Source: Phlebiopsis flavidoalba
Lineage: Eukaryota; Basidiomycota; Agaricomycetes; Polyporales; Phanerochaetaceae
Assembly (NCBI GenBank): GCA_035772785.1
Contig: JAOCPU010000036.1
Span: 62,001-126,000, forward strand
Direction: 5' to 3'
Length of the DNA stretch: 64,000 nt
The position numbers and the translations under genes are program-made. The notes below the pieces were generated by a model. That model ran no database searches, was not told where the DNA came from, and saw only the letters and a list, made by a program, of their open reading frames with translations. Position 1 is the stretch's first letter; each line of letters opens with the position of its first letter. This document shows, one piece after another, positions 1-12,500 of the stretch.

Positions 1-1358
1 ACGGTAAAGACTTCCCCTAAATGGAAAATTCGACACTCAGCCTGGACTGAAATTAAGCTACTCAATGTGAAAACACTTCTGGGCGACGGCCTAGATTTTG
101 AACGATCTGTCAAATTGAAGCATAAGCGTCAGATAGGTAAATAGCATAGTAATCGCACGAGATCTGACTAGGAAGGTCCCATCCAAGGGCCATGTAATTG
201 GCAAAGAACAAGCCCGAACACAGGGGCGCGACGTGATATCGGCCACACTGGCTGCGCTCTGCGCTCGAGACTGACATTGACAGCCATGTAAAATCAGAAC
301 AAGATGGGCCCATATCTTGCATAATCTCTGGAATCTCAACTCAAAGCGACATTGCGCTCGCACTGCATGGGACCTCTTCGGGCGCATATTCCTGATGTGG
401 TTTTGTGAGCTTGAAAGAGAGTGAACAGCCGTAACCACAGCATTCTGTATTGCGGGTCACGTTGCGCGTATGGTCACATACACGCGGCGGTCTCAGCGCA
501 AGCTCGTGGTGTGATCCAGGGCCACGATGCAACGTTCCGACAGAGACGCAGCTAACGTGGACATACTTTCCGTGAGGGATTCTCAACGCGTTGGTAAGGT
601 CTAGCCAATAAGAACGCCGGAAGTGTTGGTCGTGTGTGGCCCAATCCTATGGTAAACGAGGATGAATACGCTCATGACGCGACATTGAAATGCATGAGAC
701 GGTGGCGCTACCATTGGGAAGAAAGTGAGAGACTCACCACGCTCGAGCTCAGCTCGATACCGAGAGAGATCCGGATGGCGTGCCAGTACCATGCCTCGTT
801 CGAATCGTCGAGCGCGAGACAGCCATGCGTGGTTCACGTACCGTCGGTAGATTGTGTATGCAGTTTGGAATCTACAGCGGATTGATAAGCGGTGGTAATA
901 CAAACATGGCACGGTAAAGCGACGGATTTACTCGACGACGTGTAACGACACGGGGAGGGACGGAGACGATCTATTGGCGAGCACTCGGCGGCGCGCCAGG
1001 GTGGTGATAAGCGGGTGCGAAGTGAAGCTCAGCGCTGTCGGCGCCTCGGAGTGAACAGGTCCCCACAGATACCCCCCAATCATCTTCAGTTACCTTCATG
1101 TGGACCCTGCAGGGACATGGTCATATCAGTCGAGGGTAACTTTTGTCTTTCTTCCACCCCATGGACATACGTAACCGTGATTGTTTTCTTGCACCTCCCT
1201 GAGAAATTGCCCCGAAATGTGAGATGTACTGGGCGACGAAGTGTATGAAGTGCATTGATACACAGCGGAATGTCGAATGCCAGTAGGGATCGCCAAGCAC
1301 ACGAAAGCAAAATACAATGTGGATACACCAGTCGTGGAGAGACGCGTAGTGTGAAAAA
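1..1358. other. unassigned 5' flank of window
   Basis: I see no recognisable protein or RNA here. Short open frames occur on both strands but none shows family motifs or a convincing exon chain. It lies downstream of the DBP5 stop codon and may include its 3' untranslated region. Confidence 0.5.
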
Positions 1359-3333
1359 TTACTTCAACGCCTTCTTCATTTGCTAAAATCCAGACGGGTC
1401 GATCAGTTTCACGGCGCGAATCATCTAAGGATACGAGTGGTATATGGACACATACCTTCTTCCATGCTCGTCAAGGTCATTTGAGTTTCAATACGGATGA
1501 TTTGTTTCCCCGTCGCCATCCTCACAATTTGCTCCATCTGCTGCCACGTTCCTCCTTGGGTCCAGATGCACGAAGTTGATAGATATTCCTTTAGCGTCCG
1601 AATCGTCCTGTACGGCACTGAGAAAAAATACATCGTCTATGATGTCGAGAGTGAGCGGAAATTCTGGGTTGAGCGTACCGATTCCGGTGAATATACGTCT
1701 CAATGTCTGGCTGGAGATCGGTCTTGTTCTTCCAGTCAACTCGTTCGTCATCAGCGGCAAGTCGTAGTTGACCACCATGTTCACTTGCATGATGCGATTC
1801 CCCGACGCGATGACGTTCGTGGTAATGAGAACTTTCTATCGCCCTTCTCGGAAACTGTCGATAACAGAGTCACACGCTCGCTAGCATCTTCTTTTGCACC
1901 ATGCAACGAGGCGACCTTGTGTCCCTCCGCGACATACGCTGGGAAATGCGATCTGCGGTATGCCGATGCTGTCATATTGGGCAGTCCAGTGCTGCAGTTG
2001 CATTCGAGTAAAAGAGTGCTCCAGCAAGTTGTCGCTCCACAAGCCTTACTGACCAGACAGAAGATGATACTTGAGACCGATTGTGAGAAGCTTGTAAAGC
2101 GATACGAGAACCTCATATTTGTGCTCTTCTGTCCCTGCAGTCCATATAGAATTGGCGGATGTTGTCCACGGACAGCTCGCGTCTTTTGCAACTCAATTTT
2201 GTTTGCACTAGGCGCGAATTTATTCGCGAAGATGCGAACGTTATCGGGGAACGTGGCGCCGAAAAGAGTACAGCGATCTGGAACAGGTCGGTCGCGAGGT
2301 CAAGCATGCTGTGGAGACGTGGGTGAATCTCTTAGTTGCCACCCCAAAAACGTGTGACAGAAACGCACACTTAGGGAGAAGTTTACTCGTAAGGTCTGGT
2401 CGCCTAGACCGTCCTGGTTGAGCATATCGTCTGCCTCATCAAGAAACAAAAATCTTGACTTCCCGAAACATCGATAACCTTGCGCGAATGAGGTCCGTCA
2501 TGGTTCCAGGCCGTGCCCTACGATGACCTGTCGCGGTAACTCGCGAGACAGACCTAGGCAAATGGTCCTTGATTGCATTACTCTGTTTGGACTGGGGTAT
2601 GTTTGCCCATGGACACGACAAACAGACATTATCTGACGAGCAAGTTCACGGGAAGGAGCCAAACACAGAGCCTGTGACGAGACAGTCAGAATACATTTCG
2701 ACCTTGCGTCAGCTGCCGTCGAACATACCTGCGGTTTATTAATCGAGAAGTCAAACTCTGCTGAGCATTGTCAAGACGAAGGCGGCCGTTTTGCCTGTTA
2801 CCGGAACTGCGACTGTCCAATCATGTTCTGTGGTCTAACGTGCTACAGATGAGGCGAAATCATATGAGTTCCAATACACTGACCCATCATACGGATTGGA
2901 GAGAAGGAGGGGGAGAGCGCGTTCTTGAATTTCCGATGGCTTCGAGAAACCCATGTCGTAGACGCCTCTTAGAAGGTCTTGATGACTGGGTTGGTGGGGT
3001 GAGTGTAGTCTGGGGATGATGGAGGGTAGACCACGCGGTCAGGCCACTTACAGACCAAGTTGTTCAAAAGGTCTTGAATACTGTATAGGGGGGAGTTTGG
3101 ATCTCCTTGTTGATCGGCTAGAGTGACCTAGGAGAACGTTTCAGGACGCGTCGAGTGGTAGTCGAAGGGCATTTCGACTCACCGACACCTCAAACGTAGA
3201 TTTGATGAGGTCAGTGGCCTCTTCTTCTACGAGCCTTTAGTTGAGCGAGTGATTGAGTAGTAGTGATATGTAACGTCATCGACGTACCTACTAACTTGGG
3301 TTGCTTAGCATCTGCAGACTGAGAGTCCTCGCC
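1359..3333 (-). CDS. DBP5: DEAD-box ATP-dependent RNA helicase DBP5 (DDX19-like), spliced, 5' end not located
   Basis: DBP5 is the helicase that strips export factors from mRNA at the cytoplasmic face of the nuclear pore. In order on the minus strand I read: an N-terminal segment LIKSTFEV, then VTLADQQGDPNSPLYS; the Q-motif region GVYDMGFSKPSEIQERALP; NMIGQSQ followed by KTAAF (motif I, one indel); PSRELARQI (Ia); the TPGTMTDLIR region; FLFLDEADDMLNQDGLGDQ (motif II, DEAD); the SAT motif followed by FPDNVR (one extra base); REELSVDNIRQFYMDC; EGHKVASLHG; MVVNYDLPL; YIHRIG then RTGRFGR across an intron (motif VI); and a terminal MKKALK followed by TAA at 1359-1361. Several introns with good borders are visible, for example between KQPK and LVEEEATDL. 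The first coding exon upstream of 3333 was not found. At least five single-base indels break the frame; the motif order is complete, so assembly error is likelier than decay. Confidence 0.88.
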
Positions 3334-4840
3334 CTATGAGAGAGAGCGAATATACGCGGCTGTTTAGGTGTGCTATGAAACGTCGATTAGTAGTGCACAA
3401 CGAGGAGAAGGGCAGTTGCAACGTATTAAAATGAGCCAATGTTACAGTGTACAAACAAGTCAAGTAGAGTGGCGGGGAAAATAAAGCCATCGCACGTGCT
3501 ATCATTTCTCTATTGGAGGCACACATAGGCTGGAATATCTACAAAAGGTAGGAAAGCAGGGGCTTGGAAAGTGGGGATGCGCGCATCACACGGTTATGGG
3601 ATGTGAGCCGCGCAGCCAAACACATGTATCTCGATCGGAATACGAAGGGTAAGCAGAATACCGTGGGAATGTATGAGAACGGCTGCTTGTAAAGTTCAAT
3701 TGGCAATACCTTATTCATCACAATACAAACGCCCTTTTGTCACGCCAAATATCTCCAGGACCGCTTAATAACCAAGGCGCACCCATCAAGTGCAAAATTC
3801 TAAGGGAAGAGAGAAGGCTCCGGGTGAGTTGCTTGCCAAGGTCGCGCAAGAGAAACCAGGATAAGTCGTTTTAAAAGATGGGACGTGGGCCCCAGCAATT
3901 GTACAGAGATTCCCACGGTTTAGCTTAGGGAGACCTTCCGAGTTTGAGGTGGATCCTCTCAGGCCACTACAGTGTCTTGAGATGGTCTTGCGGGGATTAA
4001 ATCCGGTTATTTTTATATTCGATTTTCACAACATTATAATTATTCATTAATAATATTGATATTAATACTATTCATATTCTATATTACAAATCTACATCTC
4101 TCTACAGTACCTACAGAGTTCTAGTATGTACATGACAGCTGACAGCATCCTAAAGAGATGTTACAGACCTGGTGAAAGAGTGACATGCTGAATGACATGG
4201 TGGTAGGTGGTAAGTACATACCAGAGTCCTTGGCCAAGGGGCGGCCCTTCTAGGCTAACCTGGGTGTGGATAGTCCTGGTGGATGGTATCAGGATGGGTG
4301 AGCATGCTGTTCAGTGCTAGCAGGGGCATATGAGTAAGTGACTTACGAAACCATGCGACGAACAGTACGTCCTATGATAGCGACGCATGACCCCTTTGAC
4401 AGCCTCTTCTGCGGTGACCGGCTCGAATCAGCCGCGTTTATGACGATACATCCGGCGGGAGAGGGATAAGGGGAGGGACGGGGGTAGCCCAGAGAGGCCG
4501 GTGGGAATTTGGTAGAGTCGGCGGGCCAGGAGGGAGTAGGAGGTGGAGGAGACAGGCGACAGAGGGACGAGAGGAGGAGTGTGATGGTTGAAGTTGAAAC
4601 GGTTCGAAGCAAAGGTGTCAGACGCCGTTGGTTCGACTGTGGGAGACACGCGGCATCCTACGTTTCGATCGGCGTCTTACCTGTCGTGCCGTGGGTGCTG
4701 GCACTTGAGAGACCTTGAGACGGCGGAGCCGTCTCCTTGTAACCATCAGCGACAATCTCGCAAGGACTGTGAAAGACGGAGGGTCCAGCTTGAGTGATGC
4801 GATTATCTTGAGAGCTACACGGCTGATTACGTAATTAGAT
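3334..4840. other. intergenic region with AT-rich block
   Basis: It probably contains the missing first exon and promoter of DBP5 near its left end. From about 3998 to 4095 the sequence is strongly AT-rich (runs of att/aat), unlike its surroundings, as often seen at 3' flanks or matrix-attachment-like stretches. Around 4340-4790 both strands carry GC-rich open frames (proline/serine-rich on minus, arginine-rich on plus) without a recognisable family. Confidence 0.4.
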
Positions 4841-4872
4841 CAAGGTGCGTCCTCAAGACCCCTTCAAGGTCC

Positions 4873-4933
4873 CCTTCCAAGAGCGCCTCAAGAAGGTCTC
4901 AAGCCCGCGTCTCAAGGCGGCGCTCTTGGAAGG
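4873..4933. repeat. perfect 15-bp inverted repeat (hairpin-capable)
   Basis: CCTTCCAAGAGCGCC at 4873-4887 is the exact reverse complement of GGCGCTCTTGGAAGG at 4919-4933, with a 31-base spacer. CTCAAG or TCAAGG words recur in and next to the spacer, so the segment looks internally repetitive. No transposase gene is adjacent. It could fold as a stem-loop in RNA or cruciform in DNA. Confidence 0.75.
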
Positions 4934-4939
4934 CTCGAT

Positions 4940-6260
4940 TGGGATTTTGCGACATTTGCTCTTGGACACTAACGCCTTTATCACGTTCAGCTGCTTATCA
5001 ACCACCACAGCTTACCAATTGTGCACGCATGGATCGTTACGGTGATAGTCACTCCTTAACAAGCTCTTGCCACCACGCCAGCGCCACACTAACTCTCCGT
5101 CTTGCCTATGTCTTGTGGCGATCCTCATTCGCCACTTCCTGGTCTTCATACACCCCTCATTCTGCGGACACCAATATCACGAGTCAAGAGCTCGCTCGTC
5201 TACCGACTCTCCATTTCAAGAGTCCATGTCGCTTGAAGGCCAGTCTATTGTCCGCCTGCATTTTGGTGGCCGTTGATTCACGCGCCTCTAGGCAAGGCCA
5301 TCTCAGCCGTCGTAGAACTGGCTCGCATTATAGGGCCGGGGATATAACAATCACAAAATACAGCAAACGCTGGGCTCATTACCTACCCACGCCGAACCCT
5401 GATGCCAACAAAGCGGCACTTCGGATATCACATCCTAGGACTTCTATTCTTTCAATCCGCCGACACTAGACACATACTCGCTACCTGGCCCAACATCTCA
5501 TCGTCTCATCGGTATTGCCCCAACGAGACTCGTCTATCCTCGTGCCATCTTCTGCGGCATTCGACGACGAAGATTGCTACTTCTTCTTTCGTGCGCAATT
5601 GCCTTGACAAAACACTCAAGTCTAGTGACGCAACGTAACATACAACGTCCTGGGATATGATGAAAGGGGTTGCTAGCAATGAGCTTCACGGGAAAGGAGT
5701 CAAATGGCGTCCGACTTATCACACGATTCCTTAATTCAATTACTCACCTCCCCATGGATCCATCCATCCAAATGACAACATCGCAGTGGTCCATCATAGA
5801 CGAGCCCACATTTGTGGGCAAGTCGCGTGCACTGCAAGACTACCTACAGCAAAGAATATCTACTCCTTTTATCTCCACGATGCCTCTCCTACCCCCACCA
5901 TTCGCCGCATTGAGACAACCCGAACTCACTTTATTCTGGTCGGGCATCGACACCCTCGAGCGCATTCTCGCACTACGCTATTACGGCATGCGAGGATGAC
6001 AATGCGCTCTACTCTCCTTGGCACAATTTCTATCCTCCTCTGGCGATGGCTCGCGACTTATATGTGCCCGCAGAGTGACCTCCAGGAGCCTTCGGAGACA
6101 GCAAACGATTCCGAGCGCGAGCAGCGCGTCGCGGCAGAAATCGACAAGTACCGTATCGATCCGGGTTCTGTAGAGATGGTCGAAAGACATTGGGATTCCC
6201 GGGTGATGTCGAAAGCTTCAGTTCTAGCGATAAGTCAGGGGTCGAATAGCTGAGGGAGAC
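4940..6260 (+). other. possible coding stretches, family not recognised
   Basis: Several plus-strand frames are open in succession: about 4939-5469, then 5670-5999 (including the phrase WSGIDTLERILALRYYGMR), then 5999-6253 (ending with an acidic stretch SETANDSEREQRVAAEIDKY). They could be exons of one spliced or frameshifted gene lying convergent to the fatty acid synthase. I recognise no domain. The opposite strand has no better reading in this part. Treat as hypothetical. Confidence 0.25.
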
Positions 6261-6585
6261 ACGTCGTGGCCAAAGATGGTTCCCTCTGCTTGTAGCTAGA
6301 GTACATTACGAAGAACGGACTTTATCTCCCCATCGGCAATGACACTTGATAATACAGTCCGCCGCTTCGAACTGCTATAACCCTCACGAGTAGGATGAAA
6401 CCGTAAGAAATCTATTCCTTTGATGCAGATACAAGGATACAGGATGGTTTGTAGAGTAGCATTTGCTAATATCCGATCGAGAAACAAGATGAGAATGATG
6501 ATAGCAAGCGACGACGATGCGATGAATATGCGCCAGAGTCCACCGAGAAGTACAACAAAGAAGAGCCCAGATGTCGAGCAAGATT

Positions 6586-9500
6586 TTACGCGGATACCGC
6601 TTGAGCGAAGTGGCAATGGCCGTAGTCTGTGGAATCGGATTATTAGAACTCATGACCAGCGTTGAACGCAAAATGGAAAATCGGGGACTCACGTCAGAGT
6701 GGCTGAGGGAAACAAGAACCTTCGAGACGCCCTTGGCTTGAGCCGCAGACTGAGCATAGCTCGCCGTGAAGGGTCACTGTAGGAACACCCGACTCGTTGG
6801 GAAGGATTTCGATCTCCTTCATCGGAGCGGCAGCCCCTTCGACGAGACGCCAGAGAGCCTTGAAGGTGGCTTCCTTGCCTACCCACCGAGCTGCAAAAGA
6901 AGCGGGGGGTGATGGTTGCGACTGGCTGGCAATATGCGATCTCAGTCAGCGTCGGTGAAGTTACGAGAGACGAAGGTGGGATTCCAGGAAGGGACAGCAG
7001 ATATAAGCTCTGAAAGATACATGAGATGATGCACGAGCAGAGCAATGGGAGACAATACCTTGATCAATCACCTGACGCCGTTGACGGACTCTTCAGCACA
7101 GGATGCCTGAGCGACCGCTGGTCCATTGGCTATGTCCAGGTTGGGCTTCGCGGCAAGCTTCTTGGTGAAAGGCGTAGCTCCACGCTTCCTGTTATTGGGG
7201 TCGTACGACGGCGCGATTGGGCGAGCGAGTTGGAGCAAACACCGTGGATAGGACGTCCTTCGAGTTCCTTGCTGTATGGATCGTCGGAGCGTCCTTGACG
7301 CGGACAAGAGAGTTATTGGTCATCATCTCACTCATCGCCTTGTAGGACAGGCGGTAGCGGACGCGGTTCTTCTCCTTGTAAGCCTCATATGCGGACGGCT
7401 CAACCGCACCGAAATAGGTGTAAGCCGCGGAGTGGGCGGGCGCGACACGGTGCAAAGATGAGACATGTGCCACGCAACGGTTGGACCGAAGCCGAACGAT
7501 GACTAGAAACGAGGTTAGTACAATTTACTCATAGCTGAGGAAACAGTGCTTACCATGAGACCAGCGCGGATGCCGTCGGTGCGGATTGTTTTTTCGAGGG
7601 GAACATAAGGTAGGTACGCTCCTTGAACAAGGCGTCGATATTACTGCTGCACGTTTAAGGTGCAAAAATGGCACGCAAGTCCCCAGTGAATTGGCAGCAT
7701 GAGCGAACGAAAGCACATACTCGGCGTTGCGGTTTCCGGGAATAATGCCGGAGTACACACTCTGCAGCAAGCCGGACCAAACTGCCAAGCAGCAGAGTCC
7801 CACCCTTGGAATGACCGCAAAGTACTCTTCTCCTTGGGCCATGATGGGGACTGCATTGCCGGTTGTGGCGCTTGAGAGACGTGAAGATGTTGTTCCAAAT
7901 CCGTTCGGTCTCGTTCTGCGCTTTTCCTAGACGCCGCAACCAGATGTGAGCGCACCTGGAAGGTGATGGCAATCCCAAAAAAGGAGACTCACGTTGGCGC
8001 CGGTGCTCGTACCGTGGATGATGGACCGAGCAGCCGACATCGTCAGCAGAGAGGACCCCACACCGCCAACGCGCGACGCAAGGGAGCGATGCGTTCATCG
8101 TAACCCTCGAGCATGCCGTTTAGACCGCGAGGGCGTCCTTTTCTTGTCGCGACGCGGCTTCACGTTCGATATCGGCCGACGCGGGAAGCGACGTAGTCTC
8201 ATCGGCCTCTTGGCCTTCCTTCTTGCGATACTCGACCTCGCCGCGCAGAAGCTCTGTTCATTTGAAAGCCACTGCGAGATTTCGGCTACGACGTGAAGAG
8301 CGAGCGAGCTGGCAGTGCGCGATACTCAAGGTCAAGGATAGGCACAGGGTGCCTGGAAGGCACTTCGCGAGCGAAGGACAGAGCACACCGCGACCAGGAG
8401 CGGGGACGGAGCGACCAGCCTTGTCACTGCAAAAAATGTTAGCGAACCATATCATGCAATGAGATGAGACTCATACGTCGAAGTGGGGATGTGTATGCGA
8501 CGATGCCGCGGATGGGAGCGCCGAGCTCGAGGGCAGTCTTAGCGTTCATAAGTACATGAACAACCAGTGCCCTGAGCCTCCATGAACTGTGCAGACGAGT
8601 CGCGTCAGCGAAAGTATCAAATAGTTATATGGATTACGCACTCTGAGCGAGTCGTCGTCGTAGCAGGGACGAGACATCTCTGTGGGTTCGCGACCCATAG
8701 CAAGCTCGGTTTCCGCGTTGCTAGTAGCCTTCATGTTAGCAAACTCGTAGGAGCCCTCCTCGCCTCAGGTCGTCGAAACCACCGGCAAGCATAACTTTAG
8801 CTTTGCCCGACAACAGAGTGTCACAATGCGATCTCGATGGACTGCAGAGCGTAGCACTGGAAAGGGCGTTAATATAGGTTACGGGATACGTGGTCTGCAC
8901 GACTCACCAAGCACCGACGGGGATCTTGATGGGGCCGCTCGATGAGAGAAGGAGTAGGTTGATCCAACCGGCGGTCGTGCTTGTTGATGAAGCTGTCGAA
9001 GAAGAGTTAGAGATGACGGCAAAGCATAAACAGTCAACTCACGTCTCCTGGAGGATAATCGTTCTCGGACCTCCTTCTCGTCGCGACGATCTTTGAACAT
9101 GCGAGCAAGACTCTCCATACCACCCATACCACTTCGATACTTCGTAGCCGACCTCGGAGGGTGGATGTGCTGATACAGCTCGTAAGGGTCAGTGATACCA
9201 GACATGTTTGAGCGCCTCGGAGGCGCAGACCAATGCCCAGAGAGTAGTCCTGTCGGTTTGCGCGATGATGTCCGCGGGAATGCCAGTAGCGACCAGCGTC
9301 CCAGCCGGTAGGGATCTGCCCCGGGCGACCGAGACGGCTGAACGAGACGGCCTTGGGGACGAGGATACGAGCACCCTTCTTGAACTTGACGAACCATTGG
9401 CCGCCTTCGCCGGCCAGATGTCGCACTATCGCCGTGCTCGTGCTTATACTTCTTGGCTTCCTCGTCGGCAGCCTCAAAACGGCTCGAGATCGTGAATGAG

Positions 9501-12500
9501 CTCGATCTCCTGGTTGAAGACCTTCTTCTTCCGGGTCGTATCCGCGGAAGAGTTCGGGCTCTATAGAAAGCGTGAGCACAGTCAACAACCGGGGAGAAAA
9601 AGAACTTACCAATCATGCGAACACCAGCATGCGTCAGAATGTCCTTCTCGTAACGTGCACGGACGTCCTTGTCATCGACGGGCTCGGAAGTCTTCGAGTC
9701 GACCCAACCGACGTACAGGGAGCCGTCCTTGAGACGGCCGTCGAAGTGCTTGATGAAGCCCATCATCCATGCCATCTCGATACATCCCTCGATAGTGAAT
9801 TGACCACGAGCCTCCATTTCCCACCGGGTTCGTGAGCCTGATTCATTCCCAAGGACACGACTTCGGCGAAGCCCGTGACGACGATGACCTTCTCAAGGTC
9901 AAGCATACCACGGAGGCGAGGACACGTCGGCCAGAGACTCTGCGGTCTCGAGAGCGGGGAAGTCGAACTTGAAGTTGGCGCGAGGAGTGACGTTGACAGT
10001 TTGCAGAACACGCTCCGCGCCGTTGCCATCAATGGTCTTGAAGTCGGCCGCGTTGTCACGAGCAATCGCGCGGGCGAAGGTCGCTCTTTTGCTTGAGTCC
10101 CATGCGGATCTTGGTGGTGACCTCGGCGAGGTCGGGGAGACGGTCCATGCCGCCGTTCAGGTCAGCCAGATGGGCTCAAACTTGCGTGATACTGAAGAGG
10201 AGGGGATGCATAAGGCCAAGGATATTGAACGCCATCTCCTTCGCGGAGAACGTGCGCACGCCGTAGCTCTCGAGCTCGTGGGCGACGGTGTTGCGTAGCG
10301 TCCATGAGACCGGTGCCACGAGTCCAGCTAAAACGCAAGTTAGCAATGGCATACGAGAACTGCAACTGTAACTCACCCAATGACGGCTCCCGCAAGGCAA
10401 AGGTATTCGCCCCAGCTTTCCGCACTCCAGCGATTGAACAGGGTCTCCAGAGAAATCTTTGACTCAGAGTAAAGACCGTCGTTGCCGAACAGACCGTGAT
10501 TAGGAGACGAGGGGGAGGATGACCTGGGTGGGACGCGTGACGAAGTAGTGACGACTGGCCATTCTTGATCTTCACAGCTCCCAAGAGACGGAGCAGGTTC
10601 ACAAGCATGATACGGTGGGCCAGCTCCGACTTGTCGTCGAGGCCGTCGATCTCGCGACCATTCTCAGGGACCGCAGCGAAGGGAAGGATGTAGTCCAGAT
10701 CGAGGCCGAGAGTAGAATAAATGTAGTCGACGAGAGCCTCGACGTCTCTGCTTCGAGCCTTGGTTGAACGGCACGACAGTGAGCGCCGAGCCTTTGCTAC
10801 CGAAGCGCTGGAAGATGTCTTGATAGAACTCGACTGTGGCGCGGCTGTAGCGAGAAGTAGTAATGACGACGTGCGCACACCAGCGAGAAGTCCCTTGAGG
10901 ATTTCGACGCCGATCGACCCCTTACCGACACCAGTTAGCAGGGCATTCTTGTCCTTGAAAGTCGTGCCAGACGTAGCGATCTCGTGGAGGATGTCGAGGT
11001 AGACACCAGTAAGGTTGCTGCTGTACTCCCAGTTCGTGCCAACCTTGCGCTTCAAGTGGAGGAGGGGGACCTTATCGGCAGTGACAGAGGCGATGCCGGA
11101 AATCGAAGGACGAAGGAACTGCGAGGAGGAACGACGGGTGCGTGGGGCACCTGGGCGCGGGCGGGATTCGGGGCGCTTGTGTAGAGACCGAACGACGCCC
11201 TCGTAGAGAGCCTTGATGCGCGTTCTTCTGCTGACTCCTCGCTGATCTCGGGCTGTGACTTGACGACGTTCCAGAGCTTGAGGACGTCGTCTTGGATCTT
11301 CTGGATGTTGTTGGGCGCCGTGATGGTATCACGCTCGCCATCTCCTCGACGTAAGCCTCGAGCTTGCGGACGTTCTCGCGCACCACCTCCGAGTACACGA
11401 TGTCACCCTTCTGCGTGATCCTCAGTGTGAGGGGCAGTCGGGAACGTGACTGTCATATCATGAGTAAAAAAAAGAGAAGACTGCACGAAGAACGTACCAT
11501 CTTTGTACAAGGGCGGCTCGTTGACCACCTCACGGCAGTTGTCAATGAGTTGTTGACCGAACTGCTTCGCGAGCTTGTAAGTCTCTCCGCGACTCGGGTC
11601 GCATTGATCGATGTAATACTGCATGTAAGTAGCTAAACGAGCTCAGGGTCCGCGCGATTCATAATCTGGATACAGCGGGCGGTGATTTCGCGGTCCACAG
11701 TGGTGAGGCGTCCGAAGATGATGTCGTAGAACATTAGGAGGGCGTCCTGTCGGACCCAGTTCCACGAAGAGTCGAAGTGGCGTGCTTTGAGGGCATCGAA
11801 CAAGACTGGCTGGATGCCGTCGATGTACACATCGCCGTGCTCCTTGGAGACAGCATCGAGACGTGCCTGAAGAGTGGCAGCGTTGGCTTTCTCCGCGTCG
11901 TACTTGATTTCTCCCGCGCGCGAGTCCTGCTTGAGGTAGCGCATGTAGACCTCGATCTGCTGGCGAGCGAACTGCTCCTGCTCGGCCTGGAACTGAGGAA
12001 CTCCTCGCTGTTGATGACTGCGCCGCCCCCGGCTCCACCACCAGCACCCCGCCGCGGATCCCGAAGACAGAGAGATGCCCGAGCGTTGAGCGTACACGGC
12101 GACGACAGAGTCCGAGCCATGACTTCGCCTCGGCTTCGGCGCCCAGACGTTTTGGCGGTTCCATGGTGGCTCCGAGGAGGAGAACGCCGTCGGCGCGCGC
12201 TGCGAACCCAGACCCCAGGTCTTCGAGAGGTAGGACTTGATCGCGGAGACGTTGAAGCCGCCGGGCATCTTGGAGCCGACGAGACGGGAGACGAGGCCTG
12301 AGCTGTACTTGCCGAGGTTACCAGAGTAGCCCACGCCCAAAGCCGAGCCGAGTTCCTCGAGAGCGAGCTCTTCGCCCTTTTCGGGCGCCGAGCTGAATTC
12401 GAGCTGGAGGTCGCCAAGAATCTCGTTCTGCATCGTCGACTTGCCGCCGACAAGGTCTTTGATCGACTTGCTAAGAGGGCACTTCCTCGATCTTCTTCTT

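Noticed and set aside
1497..2357. 286-residue plus-strand open frame
   Set aside because: It lies antisense to DBP5 exons that show helicase motifs on the minus strand; the plus translation has no recognisable content.
1359..3333. DBP5 as a pseudogene
   Set aside because: All helicase motifs occur in order with good splice sites, and the same type of single-base break occurs in unrelated essential genes in this window.
6296..6616. Hydrophobic minus-strand frame resembling a small membrane protein, first thought PIG-H-like
   Set aside because: The FIP and INE signatures of PIG-H are absent and the stretch is just downstream of the probable FAS stop; most likely 3' flank.
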